NCBI RefSeq assembly: GCF_009680455.1
Contig: NZ_WKRD01000001.1
Coordinates: 62,001-126,000 of the forward strand
Direction of reading: 5' to 3'
Origin: Lachnospira eligens
GTDB taxonomy: Bacteria > Bacillota > Clostridia > Lachnospirales > Lachnospiraceae
DNA: 64,000 bases
The notes beneath the pieces are model-generated. The model saw nothing but the letters and a program-made list of their open reading frames with translations, searched no databases and was not told the origin of the DNA. The translations under genes and the position numbers were made by a program. Shown one piece after another: positions 35,461-44,637 of this stretch (position 1 is the stretch's first letter; each line of letters starts with the position of its first letter).

Positions 35461-36080
35461 TATGCATACACCTCCTCTAATTTTTCAACAGCAGCCTTAG
35501 TAACTACTAATGTTTCATACTTTAATACATCGTATGTGTTGATTTCGTTAGTAGCTGAAACCTTAACTGTAGGAATGTTTCTTCCTGAAAGAACTACATT
35601 CTTGTTCTCACCTTCAATAACTACTAAAGCCTTATCAACCTTTAAGTTGCTCATAACTTCTGCGAACTTCTTTGTCTTAACTTCGTCAAGGTTAAATGCA
35701 TCAAGAACTACGATCTTGTTGTCAGCAACCTTTGATGATAATGCAGAAAGAAGAGCAATTCTCTTTTCCTTCTTATTCATCTTGAATGAATAATCTCTTG
35801 GCTTTGGTGCAAATACAACACCACCGCCTGTCCACTGTGGAGATCTTGTAGAACCCTGTCTTGCATGACCAGTTCCTTTCTGTCTCCAAGGTTTTCTTCC
35901 GCCACCAGAAACTTCTGAACGTGTCTTTGCGCTCTGTGTTCCCTGACGATTATTTGCAAGCTGGTTAACTACTGCCATGTGTACAAGATGTTCGTTAACT
36001 TCTACACCAAATACAGCATCATTTAATTCGATTGAACCAACTTCTTTGCCTTCAATATTGTAAACAGATACGTTTGCCAT
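35460..36080 (-). CDS. rplD: Ribosomal protein L4 (uL4)
   Basis: 206 residues. The tunnel loop is [47 protein letters not shown] near 44-90, followed by a helical C-terminal domain. L4 represses its operon through the S10 leader in several bacteria. It lies between rplC and rplW. Confidence 0.98.
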   Translation of the reverse strand: MANVSVYNIEGKEVGSIELNDAVFGVEVNEHLVHMAVVNQLANNRQGTQSAKTRSEVSGGGRKPWRQKGTGHARQGSTRSPQWTGGGVVFAPKPRDYSFKMNKKEKRIALLSALSSKVADNKIVVLDAFNLDEVKTKKFAEVMSNLKVDKALVVIEGENKNVVLSGRNIPTVKVSATNEINTYDVLKYETLVVTKAAVEKLEEVYA

Positions 36081-36108
36081 CTGTGTGGTCCTCCTTCCTT
36101 AGCAAAAA

Positions 36109-36744
36109 CTACTTAGCAGCTTTTACTGTTTCTTTCAGTGTTACTAATGATTTCTTAGGTCCAGGTACTGCACCCTTAACTAAGATTACGTTGTTTTCAA
36201 CATCAACTCTTACTACTTCAAGATTCTGGATTGTGATTCTCTTAGAACCCATATGTCCAGGCATTCCTTTTCCCTTGAATACTCTACCAGGTGTTGTTGC
36301 TGATCCGTTTGAACCCTGATGTCTGTGGAACTTAGAACCATGAGCCATAGGTCCTCTTGACTGGCCTAATCTCTTGATTGCGCCCTGGAAACCTTTACCC
36401 TTTGAAATAGCAGTTGCATCAACCTTATCGCCTGCAGCGAAGATATCAGCCTTGATTTCGTCCTTTACAGAGTACTCTGAAGCATTCTCAAACTTGAACT
36501 CTCTTAAGAATCTCTTGTAAGGAACCTCTGCCTTATCAAAATGTCCTTTAACAGGCTTGTTTACTAACTTTTCTCTAATGTCAGCAAAACCAACCTGAAC
36601 TGCATCGTAACCGTCGTTTTCTACTGTCTTAACTTGTGTAACAACACAAGGACCAGCCTGAAGAACAGTTACAGGTGTTAAAACACCGTCTTCGTTGAAG
36701 ATTTGAGTCATTCCGACTTTTGTAGCTAAAATTGCCTTCTTCAT
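36109..36744 (-). CDS. rplC: Ribosomal protein L3 (uL3)
   Basis: 211 residues. It begins [20 protein letters not shown]. The conserved region near the peptidyl-transferase centre is [32 protein letters not shown] near 135-166. It starts 166 bases after rpsJ, more than usual. Confidence 0.98.
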   Translation of the reverse strand: MKKAILATKVGMTQIFNEDGVLTPVTVLQAGPCVVTQVKTVENDGYDAVQVGFADIREKLVNKPVKGHFDKAEVPYKRFLREFKFENASEYSVKDEIKADIFAAGDKVDATAISKGKGFQGAIKRLGQSRGPMAHGSKFHRHQGSNGSATTPGRVFKGKGMPGHMGSKRITIQNLEVVRVDVENNVILVKGAVPGPKKSLVTLKETVKAAK

Positions 36745-36910
36745 TGATTTTCCTCCTGTTTAATCTACAGCGGACAAGATGATGTGTGATACACAGCGCA
36801 TCCTGTCATCCTAGAACAGCTAATATAAGTGGAACCCGCACCACTGCTTGTTACTTCTATATTAAACCCTTAGGATTATTGCTTTAATAATGAAAAATTC
36901 CAGATAATGA
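36745..36910 (-). other. Long rpsJ-rplC spacer with paired segments
   Basis: The 166-base spacer is long for this junction and is richer in G and C than its neighbours. It includes AGGATGACAGGATGCGCTG and GTGGTGCGGGTTCCACTT (minus strand), the latter forming a GTGG/CCAC hairpin. No open frame or terminator T-run is present. It may be a second regulatory leader within the S10 operon. Confidence 0.35.
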
Positions 36911-37225
36911 TTAGTTCATTACCTTAAGGTTGATGAATACACCAGCTGGCATCTCTAACTTAGATAATGCATCTACAGTCTTCTGAGATGGTGATAATAC
37001 ATCGATAAGTCTCTTATGAGTTCTCTGCTCGAACTGCTCTCTTGAATCCTTGTACTTGTGAACAGCTCTAAGAATAGTAACAACTTCCTTCTTTGTTGGA
37101 AGAGGTACCGGACCACTCACCTGTGCTCCTGTCTTCTTAGCAGTTTCGATGATTTTCTTAGCTGACTGATCAATCAACTGATGATCGTAAGCCTTCAGAG
37201 TAATTCTGATTACCTGATTTGCCAT
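36911..37225 (-). CDS. rpsJ: Ribosomal protein S10 (uS10) / NusE
   Basis: 104 residues. It begins [34 protein letters not shown], and the loop region [37 protein letters not shown] is complete. Besides the ribosome it works in antitermination with NusB and NusG. It is the first gene of the S10-spc-alpha cluster, preceded by a leader of about 255 bases and a good promoter. Confidence 0.98.
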
Positions 37226-37483
37226 AAAAAAAGTCGCCTCCTTCGCACTTTATTGTTTAAGTACGACAAGCGGTGACTGTACACACTCCCACGCGTATCA
37301 TATAGTCTCATTCATAATTCGACCCACGCGCGTCATTTCTGCGGATTGCAGATGATTTTGGTACAGTGACTTGTCGCCAGTTTCTTCGCCGGAGATTATC
37401 TCCAGCATTGACATTCGCTCCACGGAAAACCTGCTTTATTAAAGCAGCAACCTCACGCTTCACAGCTATCAATGTCACAGCAA
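37226..37483 (-). ncRNA. Structured 5' leader of the S10 operon
   Basis: The rpsJ transcript begins near 37483, leaving about 255 untranslated bases. GACAAG-x2-ACTGTAC at 37375-37361 can pair with GTACAGT and CTTGTC at 37282-37265, closing a domain of roughly 78 bases. Two small hairpins, CTGCTTT/AAAGCAG and GGAGAT/ATCTCC, lie upstream. This is consistent with an autoregulatory S10 leader, which L4 controls in other bacteria. Whether this RNA binds L4 is unknown. Confidence 0.55.
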
Positions 37484-37488
37484 GTATT

Positions 37489-37517
37489 AATATACACTAC
37501 TCTCTATATAAAATCAA
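37489..37517 (-). promoter_or_regulatory. Promoter of the S10 operon
   Basis: On the minus strand TTGATT (37517-37512) and TATATT (37494-37489) are 17 bases apart, each with one or two changes from consensus. It is the only good promoter in the 368-base gap before rpsJ. Confidence 0.75.
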
Positions 37518-37560
37518 CAGAAAAAATTGTATTTTTTTTAGTACAATGCAGAACAAGTTT

Positions 37561-37582
37561 GACCGGAACATAAGTCCCGGTC
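37561..37582. terminator. Hairpin after the zinc-ribbon gene
   Basis: A 9-bp stem (37561-37569 with 37574-37582, one G-U pair in minus-strand RNA) and a 4-base loop lie 12 bases after the zinc-ribbon gene. No clear T-run follows, so it would be a weak terminator ahead of the rpsJ promoter. Confidence 0.5.
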
Positions 37583-37593
37583 AAAACAGTATT

Positions 37594-39030
37594 TTAATAA
37601 AATCCAAATCCAAGATACATAGAATTAATCTTCCACTTACCATCTTCATATTTATAATATATGTAAGCTGAATTATTGTTATTATTCTTGTCGTTAGCTT
37701 TATCACTTCCTGAGTACTGTATCTTGTATGTATATCCTAGTTTAATTGAAACTTTAATCACCGGGCATCCATCATCTGAATCCACTCTGAAAGATGTATC
37801 CGCGATAGAAGCTGTGAATTTGGAAATCTTCAAATTGGATACAGTTTTGTATTTGTCATTGTAGCTGTCGTAAATATTCTTATAAGCTGACTCTATGTTC
37901 TTCTTTTCTTCTTTACACACCCTGTCGGCTATAGCTGAATAATCTTTCTTTGCCTGTACAGCGTTAATTATTGCATCCACATCTGTTCTTGCCTGTGTCT
38001 TAAGTTCTTCAAGCTTCGAATTAACATATTTTGCATTGTATGTTCCAACAGTAAATGTATCTTCATCATGTGCTGCATAAAGCTGTGTTGTGTAGTCCTC
38101 TATAAATTCTCCAGTTACCTTAATATTATTCTTTCCATTGAACAGATATGGTATAACATATTCATCAGAAGAGCCGTTTCCATTCTTAGATGCATCCGAC
38201 TTATATCCATCGCCAACAATAACATCATTAATATATAACGTAAGTCCCTTTGGAACCTTTATTGTAACATCCTTTACTACAAGATTCTCAGCGCTGACTT
38301 TATACTTCTTAAAGAAAAGCATATAGTGCTTATTGGCTACTGTTAGATACACATCATTATACTGCATTCCCGAATCTGTTATATATCCGACCTTAACAGC
38401 CTTGTTACCAGGCATCTTGCTATATGTTGAGACAATGTCATCTGCTGCCATCTTTTCAACTTTCTCACCAGTCGCATCTGCATGAACATTAATAAATGCT
38501 TCCTTTGTAAGGAACTCCCCATCAGGTAGATTAATAAGACTATACGCATCATTCCATTCGCACTCTGCAACCGCCTTAACATACTGCTTGGCAGTTTTCT
38601 TATAATCTGTCACATTCTTTCCCACACATACAAATATAATTATGGCAGCTATCACAGCAACTCCCGCAACTACAATTGCAATTATACCCTTAGGGAATCT
38701 GGCAGGCTTATTATTGGCAGGCTGCTGACCAGAATTCTGACCTGTAAACTGTGTAGGCTGTACAGGCTGTTGACCAAAAGCCTGCTGTGGCTGAACTGGA
38801 ACACTTTGCTGTACTGGTGTTACTTCCGGCTCTGCTGTAACACTCTCCTGTACCGGTGTTTCCTCCGGCTCTGCTGGCACATTCTCCTGTACCGGTGTTA
38901 CCTCTGGCTCTTCTTCCACACTTTCCTGCACCGGTGTCTCCTGAGGCACATCTATCACTAGGCGTGTTCCACAGTTTCCACAGAATAGTGCATCGTCCTC
39001 GTTCTTTGTTCCGCAATTTGGACAAAACAT
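37594..39030 (-). CDS. Zinc-ribbon membrane protein with TcaA-like extracellular region
   Basis: 478 residues. The start MFCPNCGTKNEDDALFCGNCGTRL has two Cys pairs forming a cytoplasmic zinc ribbon. Residues 30-95 are a Pro/Glu/Val linker with four near-repeats of about 15 residues (PVQESVEEEPEVT-like). One membrane helix is near 116-137 (IIAIVVAGVAVIAAIIIFVC). The outer part has two units resembling TcaA/NTF2-like folds (KQYVKAVAECEWNDAYSLI; KLGYTYKIQYSG). Similar proteins sense or respond to cell-wall stress in Gram-positives, but the role here is inference. It has its own promoter. Confidence 0.75.
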   Translation of the reverse strand: MFCPNCGTKNEDDALFCGNCGTRLVIDVPQETPVQESVEEEPEVTPVQENVPAEPEETPVQESVTAEPEVTPVQQSVPVQPQQAFGQQPVQPTQFTGQNSGQQPANNKPARFPKGIIAIVVAGVAVIAAIIIFVCVGKNVTDYKKTAKQYVKAVAECEWNDAYSLINLPDGEFLTKEAFINVHADATGEKVEKMAADDIVSTYSKMPGNKAVKVGYITDSGMQYNDVYLTVANKHYMLFFKKYKVSAENLVVKDVTIKVPKGLTLYINDVIVGDGYKSDASKNGNGSSDEYVIPYLFNGKNNIKVTGEFIEDYTTQLYAAHDEDTFTVGTYNAKYVNSKLEELKTQARTDVDAIINAVQAKKDYSAIADRVCKEEKKNIESAYKNIYDSYNDKYKTVSNLKISKFTASIADTSFRVDSDDGCPVIKVSIKLGYTYKIQYSGSDKANDKNNNNNSAYIYYKYEDGKWKINSMYLGFGFY

Positions 39031-39073
39031 AATTTTTCCTCCCTCATATGATTAATATAGTAAATCATATATC

Positions 39074-39102
39074 ATCATACCATGAATATATGATTTGCTC
39101 AA
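39074..39102 (-). promoter_or_regulatory. Promoter of the zinc-ribbon gene
   Basis: TTGAGC (39102-39097) and TATGAT (39079-39074) on the minus strand are 17 bases apart. The gene starts about 44 bases downstream. Confidence 0.6.
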
Positions 39103-39144
39103 CCAAATAATCTGTTCTGCTGTCACTTGTTTTGTTAATATTTA

Positions 39145-40959
39145 CTACTGTTTCTGTTTCTCTATTTTTTCTGCAAGATCATTAAGATATTCCCATCGCT
39201 CCATCTTTTCTTCAAGCCGTCTCTCCACTTCTTCCTTTTCCTTAGTAAGTTCTGCAAGCTTAGAATAAGAAGTTGCATTCTTTGCAATCTCGTCATCAAG
39301 TTCTGAAACCCTATTTTCAAGCTCCTCTATATCATCATCTATAGTCTCATATTCCTTCTGTTCCATATATGTGAACTTAATCTTATCCTCATGGCTGTTA
39401 TATGCTTTCTTCACCTGACCTGCTGCCTTTGATTTAGATGTATCAGATGTTCCATTTGATGCCACATTATATATAGAAGAAACACATTTATCCCTGTAGT
39501 CCGTATAACCACCTTCATACTGTGTAAGGTGGCCTCCTGCCTCAAATGCAAATATCCTGTCAACAACTCTGTCAAGGAAATATCTGTCATGTGAAACAGT
39601 GATTACAATACCCGCAAATCCATCAAGATACTCCTCAAGTATCTCAAGAGTTTCAATGTCAAGGTCGTTGGTAGGCTCATCGAGAATAAGCACATTTGGC
39701 GCACTCATAAGAACACTTAACAGATAAAGTCTTCTCTTCTCACCACCTGACAGCTTGCTTATAGGCGTCCACTGCTGCTTCGGTGTAAAAAGAAACTTCT
39801 CACACATCTGTGACGCTGTTGCCTTTCCATCTGCCGTCGTAACATATTCACCTATGCTTCTTACGAACTCTAGCACAGTAAGGCTGTCGTCAAGTGGTTC
39901 GTTCTCCTGCATGAAATATCCGATTCTTACAGTCTCTCCAACCTCAACACTGCCGCTGTCCGGTTCAAGCTGGCCTGCTATAATCTTCATAAGCGTAGAC
40001 TTGCCGCATCCGTTATCACCGACAATACCTATTCTGTCATCTCTTAGAAAAATGTAGGTAAAATCGTCAATTATTGTCCTCTCTCCAAAACTTTTGCAAA
40101 TGTTGTGGAGTTCAACAGTCTTTCTTCCAAGCCTGCTGCTGACTGAATTCATATCCATAAGCTGCTTGTCAAATCTTGCTCTCGCCTGCTTTGAAGCCTC
40201 CTTCATATCCTCGAATCTGTCAATTCTTGCCTGCTGCTTGGTAGAACGAGCCTGGCATCCTCTTCTTATCCACGCGAGTTCCTTCCTTAATATATTCTGT
40301 CTCTTAGCCTCAGTTGCCCTCTCCATCTCCTCACGCTGGGTCTTCAGTTCAAGAAAGCCTGAATAATTCGTATCGTAGCTATAAAGGGAAGCTTTATCAA
40401 GCTCTACAATCCTGTTAGTTACATTATCAAGGAAATACCTGTCATGAGTAACCATGATAAGTTCTCCCTTGAAATTCTTAATAAACTGTTCCAGCCAGAG
40501 TACCATGTCATTATCAAGATGGTTCGTAGGTTCATCAAGAATAAGAAGTCTTGCCGGCTCAACTAAAGTTCTCGCAAGTGCCGCTCTCTTTTTCTGACCC
40601 CCTGATAAAATATTCATCATTGCGCCATGATTTGTTATTCCAAGCTTGTTAAGAATCTCTTTTGCTTTTGGCTGGCTGTCCGCATGCTTTCCACGCATAA
40701 CATATTCCAGTACATTTTCATTCTCATAATACAGAGGTGTCTGTGCAAGATACGCAAGCTCAATCCCCTTGCCCTTGACAACCTGTCCCTCATCTGGTTC
40801 TTCAACACCTGCAATAATCTTTAAAAGTGTAGACTTACCAGTTCCATTCACACCTATAAGTCCAATCTTATCGCCACTGTTAATTCCCAGACTTATATTA
40901 TTAAAAAGTTCCTTTTCTCCGTAGGTCTTGCTGACCTTTTCTACATTTAATATATTCAC
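39145..40959 (-). CDS. ABC-F family ATPase (Uup-like)
   Basis: 604 residues with two ATP-binding cassettes and no membrane segments. The first has GVNGTGKST at 37-45, LSGGQKKRAALA and LILDEPTNHLD. The second has GDNGCGKST, LSGGEKRRLYLL and LILDEPTNDLD. The linker ELAWIRRGCQARSTKQQARIDRFEDM between them is typical of the Uup group, as is the C-terminal coiled coil (about 535-600). ABC-F proteins act on the ribosome to rescue stalling or protect from drugs; Uup-like members are housekeeping. A resistance role is not indicated. It starts 20 bases after the SulP gene, so both may share a transcript. Confidence 0.85.
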   Translation of the reverse strand: MNILNVEKVSKTYGEKELFNNISLGINSGDKIGLIGVNGTGKSTLLKIIAGVEEPDEGQVVKGKGIELAYLAQTPLYYENENVLEYVMRGKHADSQPKAKEILNKLGITNHGAMMNILSGGQKKRAALARTLVEPARLLILDEPTNHLDNDMVLWLEQFIKNFKGELIMVTHDRYFLDNVTNRIVELDKASLYSYDTNYSGFLELKTQREEMERATEAKRQNILRKELAWIRRGCQARSTKQQARIDRFEDMKEASKQARARFDKQLMDMNSVSSRLGRKTVELHNICKSFGERTIIDDFTYIFLRDDRIGIVGDNGCGKSTLMKIIAGQLEPDSGSVEVGETVRIGYFMQENEPLDDSLTVLEFVRSIGEYVTTADGKATASQMCEKFLFTPKQQWTPISKLSGGEKRRLYLLSVLMSAPNVLILDEPTNDLDIETLEILEEYLDGFAGIVITVSHDRYFLDRVVDRIFAFEAGGHLTQYEGGYTDYRDKCVSSIYNVASNGTSDTSKSKAAGQVKKAYNSHEDKIKFTYMEQKEYETIDDDIEELENRVSELDDEIAKNATSYSKLAELTKEKEEVERRLEEKMERWEYLNDLAEKIEKQKQ

Positions 40960-40979
40960 TATTATCTCCGTTATATAAA

Positions 40980-43169
40980 TTATTTGTCATCGCCTGAAAG
41001 ATTATAGAAATTCTTAAGCTTCTGTGCAAGCTCCGGATCTTTCTTCTTCAGATGTTCATAATGCTTCCTCTTCTGCTCCATCATATGCTCATATGCATAC
41101 GGATTGTGAAGCTTTAATCTGTCAAGCATTTCCTTTCTGTGTTCTTTAAGCATCAGGATTGCGTCAGGATTAATCTGTGCCAGCTTCTTCTCAACAACCA
41201 CACGGCGCTCATCAATTCTTTTCTCAATATCATCAATATCAAGATTAGGATATTTTTTATCGTCAAACAAATGCATTTCAAGCCGCTCAAGCAGGTCATT
41301 CTCATCAAAGAGTCCGATTCTTCCCCATGCAGCATGCTTTTCAGCATCAACAATAACATTCTTCTCATCTTTCTTGACACTGCCAATCTCATCAGCCATC
41401 TCTGCTGCCATCTTCTCAAGCCATTCGTCTGCATCTGCACCAAAAGCCCACTCAATTTCTGCAAGTCTTTCGTTGTCCTCATGTACCTCGCCAGAAACAG
41501 CCTGCTCTTCTTCCCCCTCCTCGACAGGATAAGGTCTGTCCAGCCCTGCATCTCTTAGAGCAAGCGGAATCGTTCTTCTAACAACTCCTTTTTCAACTAG
41601 CTCACCTGCACCAAGCTCTCTTAGCTGGTCATTAAGTGTGTGTTCATGCTCTGTAATATAGAATCTGATTCCTTTCTTTTCAAGTGCCTTATATAAAGAC
41701 ATAAGCCTGTCAACTGCCGTCACATCAATAGAACCCACACCTCCGGCGTCTACAATTACCCATTTAGTATTATCATCAAGATTCTTTTCTATATCATCAA
41801 CAAATGTATTAATATTTGCAAAGAAAAGTGCACCGTTAAATCTGTATATAACCGCACCTTTTATCTTCTTTACATTACGGTATCTGTTAAGACTGTAGAA
41901 CCCTTCCTGTCCCGTTATAACTCCGAGAAATGCTCTTGGTGGTTCAACCGCTTTGACAATAACAGCTATGAATGAAAGAATAACACCGATTACAACTCCG
42001 TATATCGTTCCGAATAACAGAACGCCTAAAAATGCTCCTACAAATATTGCAAACTCCGTATGGTCTGTTTTCCATAATTTAACTGCAAGCCCGAATTCAG
42101 TAATTCCTATCAGTGCTGCAACAACAATTCCTGTAAGTATTGGTACAGGAAGATACTCAAGCACCGGTGTTCCAAAAAGCACTATAAGAAGCATTGTCAG
42201 AGAAGCTGTTATTGACATAACCTGTGATTTACAACCAAACTGGTCTGCAATTCCTGTTCTTGACACACTTCCATTCAAAGGGCATCCGCCAATTACAGCA
42301 GAAGCCGCATTTGCAGCAGCATAAGACAGAATTTCTCTGTTATTGCTTACTTTATAGCCATATTTGTTGGCATAATTATTAGTTGCAAGCAATGTCTGTG
42401 CCATGACAACACCTGCCACTGAAAGTCCAAGAAGTATTATCTCTGACGGATTCTTAAACACAACTGACATATCAGGAAGCGAGAATCCCGGCAGCCCCTT
42501 ATCAACATGCGGAAGAAGCTTAACACCGCATCTGTCAATATGAAAAATTGCAGTTGCAAGTGCACCAAGCACCATAAGAAGTACTGACATTGGAAACTTT
42601 GGAATGAACTTCTTCGCAATAAGAATAATAATAACCGTTCCGACTCCAAGCACTGCTGACAACAGATTAAACGACTTCATCTCCCCGGCTATATGCATAA
42701 GAAGCTTTATTGCCTCTCCTGTTCCTGCATTACCGCCAAACAGCTTCGCCGCCTGCATAAGAATTATTGTCACGCCAATACCGCTTATGAATCCACCCAT
42801 TACAGGTGTCGATATGTAATTGACAATACGCCCTGCTTTGATAAAGAAGAAAAGCAGCAGCCACAATGCTGCAACTAAAGTTATCGACGGAACTACTGCC
42901 TTCGCCTCCTCAGAGCCTGACACTATCCCAAGCGTTGCAAGTGTTCCACCGACAAGTGCAGCCGGAGTTGCATCCACTCCGAACACAAACTGTGGCGAAG
43001 ATGTCACAAGTCCATATATAAGCACTGGCAGAATAGAGCAGTACAGACCATACACCGCTGGCAGTCCCGCAATCTGTGCATATCCCATTGATATAGGAAT
43101 TGACACAAGAGCAACAATTATTCCTGATACAATATCTTTCCGTATATTCTTTAAACTAACATTTTTCAA
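40980..43169 (-). CDS. SulP-family anion transporter with STAS domain and unusual tail
   Basis: A TTG at 43169 with GGGG nine bases upstream gives 729 residues; an open extension to 43244 lacks a ribosome site. The membrane part (about 15-410) has SulP features: IPISMGYAQIAGLPAVYGLYCSILPVLIYGL and CPLNGSVSRTGI. The STAS domain follows (about 430-540: AVIYRFNGALFFANINTFVDDI, VDAGGVGSIDVTAVDRL). The last 175 residues are charged and helical, unlike most SulP proteins, and include RIGLFDENDLLERLEMHLFDD and MLKEHRKEMLDRLKLHNPYA. It probably imports sulfate or bicarbonate. The ion and the role of the tail are unknown. Confidence 0.85.
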   Translation of the reverse strand: MKNVSLKNIRKDIVSGIIVALVSIPISMGYAQIAGLPAVYGLYCSILPVLIYGLVTSSPQFVFGVDATPAALVGGTLATLGIVSGSEEAKAVVPSITLVAALWLLLFFFIKAGRIVNYISTPVMGGFISGIGVTIILMQAAKLFGGNAGTGEAIKLLMHIAGEMKSFNLLSAVLGVGTVIIILIAKKFIPKFPMSVLLMVLGALATAIFHIDRCGVKLLPHVDKGLPGFSLPDMSVVFKNPSEIILLGLSVAGVVMAQTLLATNNYANKYGYKVSNNREILSYAAANAASAVIGGCPLNGSVSRTGIADQFGCKSQVMSITASLTMLLIVLFGTPVLEYLPVPILTGIVVAALIGITEFGLAVKLWKTDHTEFAIFVGAFLGVLLFGTIYGVVIGVILSFIAVIVKAVEPPRAFLGVITGQEGFYSLNRYRNVKKIKGAVIYRFNGALFFANINTFVDDIEKNLDDNTKWVIVDAGGVGSIDVTAVDRLMSLYKALEKKGIRFYITEHEHTLNDQLRELGAGELVEKGVVRRTIPLALRDAGLDRPYPVEEGEEEQAVSGEVHEDNERLAEIEWAFGADADEWLEKMAAEMADEIGSVKKDEKNVIVDAEKHAAWGRIGLFDENDLLERLEMHLFDDKKYPNLDIDDIEKRIDERRVVVEKKLAQINPDAILMLKEHRKEMLDRLKLHNPYAYEHMMEQKRKHYEHLKKKDPELAQKLKNFYNLSGDDK

Positions 43170-43246
43170 TATGCATCGCCCCTTAATCAGATTTCGATAG
43201 AAATATATTAACATAAAACATGCCTGTTCAAAACATTTTTGCACGA

Positions 43247-43275
43247 TTGCAGTTATTAATATTTTCGTATATAAT
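43247..43275 (+). promoter_or_regulatory. Promoter of the methyltransferase gene
   Basis: TTGCAG (43247-43252) and TATAAT (43270-43275) are separated by 17 bases on the plus strand, 64 bases before the gene. Confidence 0.7.
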
Positions 43276-43338
43276 TATTTAATAACAAATGCGGTACCAA
43301 ACTGCAACACATTTTAATATAGAAAAGGATACTTAATT

Positions 43339-44229
43339 ATGTTTATAGCTGACAACTGGAAAGATTATGAAGTAATAGATACCTCTAAGGGCGAAAAACT
43401 TGAACGCTGGGGTAAGTATATTCTTGTACGCCCGGACCCACAGGTAATATGGGACACGCCTAAGAAAGAGCGTGGCTGGAAGAATATGAACGGTCATTAC
43501 CACAGAAGTTCTAAGGGCGGCGGAGAATGGGAGTTCTTTGACCTTCCACAGCAGTGGCAGATTCACTACAACAGTCCTTCATTTGAACAGGAGCTGACAT
43601 TCAACTTAAAGCCATTCAGCTTCAAGCACACAGGAATATTCCCTGAGCAGGCTGCTAACTGGGACTGGTTTGGAAAGATAATCTCTGATGCCAGGAAAAA
43701 GCGTGGCAGCGAACCTGTAAAGGTTCTTAACCTGTTTGCTTATACAGGTGGAGCAACACTTGCATGTGCAGCCGCTGGTGCTAATGTTACACATGTAGAT
43801 GCTTCTAAAGGTATAGTCGCATGGGCTAAAGAAAATGCGCAGTCTTCAGGACTTATTGATAAGCCTATCCGATGGATAGTTGATGACTGTGTAAAGTTTG
43901 TAGAAAGAGAGATAAGAAGAGGCAACCATTACGACGCAATCATCATGGATCCACCTTCATATGGACGTGGTCCTAAAGGAGAAATCTGGAAAATAGAAGA
44001 AGCCATACACCCGCTTGTTAAGCTTTGTGCACAGCTTCTTTCTGATGAACCATTATTTTTCCTTATTAATTCATACACTACAGGTCTTCAGCCAGCCGTT
44101 CTTACTTATATGTTAAGCACAGAACTTAAGAGCTTTGGCGGACACTGTGATTCACAGGAAGTAGGTCTTCCTGTTTCAAGTAACGGACTTGTACTTCCAT
44201 GTGGTGCTTCTGGCCGCTGGATGAAATAA
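43339..44229 (+). CDS. Class I SAM-dependent methyltransferase (RlmI/RlmK-like)
   Basis: 296 residues. Residues 1-100 are a mixed N-terminal domain. The Rossmann fold has the SAM loop VLNLFAYTGGATLACAAAGA at 129-148, THVDASKGIVAWAKEN, and the catalytic-type IMDPPSYGRGPKGE near 206. This layout is that of 23S rRNA cytosine or guanine methyltransferases of the RlmI/RlmK type without the PUA domain. The precise target is unknown. AAAAGGA precedes the ATG. It ends one base from the convergent NusG-II gene, leaving no room for an intergenic terminator. Confidence 0.8.
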   Translation: MFIADNWKDYEVIDTSKGEKLERWGKYILVRPDPQVIWDTPKKERGWKNMNGHYHRSSKGGGEWEFFDLPQQWQIHYNSPSFEQELTFNLKPFSFKHTGIFPEQAANWDWFGKIISDARKKRGSEPVKVLNLFAYTGGATLACAAAGANVTHVDASKGIVAWAKENAQSSGLIDKPIRWIVDDCVKFVEREIRRGNHYDAIIMDPPSYGRGPKGEIWKIEEAIHPLVKLCAQLLSDEPLFFLINSYTTGLQPAVLTYMLSTELKSFGGHCDSQEVGLPVSSNGLVLPCGASGRWMK

Positions 44230-44634
44230 TTAATACACAACACCATCGAGTGACGGCGATTCTTCGCCGTCATTCACAATCCTGATAACAAGATGATTAG
44301 GCAGACATGTGATTGGCATTAAAGGCTCAGATATATAGCCCATATTCACACACAGCTTATCCGGACAGCTTGCATCAGCAATCTTAATCTTTCCATTCTC
44401 GACAAGAATATCATTATACTCTCCATCCCCGTATTCAATCCTGAATGTGTACGGATTCTTAACATCATCTAACGAAACAGTTCTTAACAATTCGTTATCT
44501 CTGTATATATAAGCGGTCTTACTACCGTCATTCTTTCCTGATTTCATATATATAATAGAAGCCACACTTGCCCCGACAAGCAGAACAATCACGGCCACCA
44601 CTGTAATAACTCTTTTTTTCACAATCTCCTCCAT
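44230..44634 (-). CDS. NusG domain II-containing membrane-anchored protein
   Basis: 134 residues. Residues 4-28 form a membrane anchor (VKKRVITVVAVIVLLVGASVASIIYM). The rest matches the NusG_II family: RIEYGDGEYNDILVENGKIKIADASCPDKLCVNMGYISEPLMPITCLPNHLVIRI. Three conserved Cys are present in the C-terminal half. These proteins lie outside the membrane and have no known biochemical function. It follows the Gx transporter gene by three bases, the usual pairing in Firmicutes. Confidence 0.88.
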   Translation of the reverse strand: MEEIVKKRVITVVAVIVLLVGASVASIIYMKSGKNDGSKTAYIYRDNELLRTVSLDDVKNPYTFRIEYGDGEYNDILVENGKIKIADASCPDKLCVNMGYISEPLMPITCLPNHLVIRIVNDGEESPSLDGVVY

Positions 44635-44637
44635 CTG

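Noticed and set aside
38711..39025. Minus-strand frame with Gly/Thr/Cys repeats
   Set aside because: It is a frame-shifted reading of the repeat-coding linker of the zinc-ribbon protein.
39145..40959. Antibiotic-resistance ABC-F protein
   Set aside because: The linker and C-terminal coiled coil fit the housekeeping Uup-like group, and there is no resistance context or leader attenuator.
42820..43200. Plus-strand frame of 126 codons
   Set aside because: It is antisense to the membrane part of the SulP gene and has no start signal.
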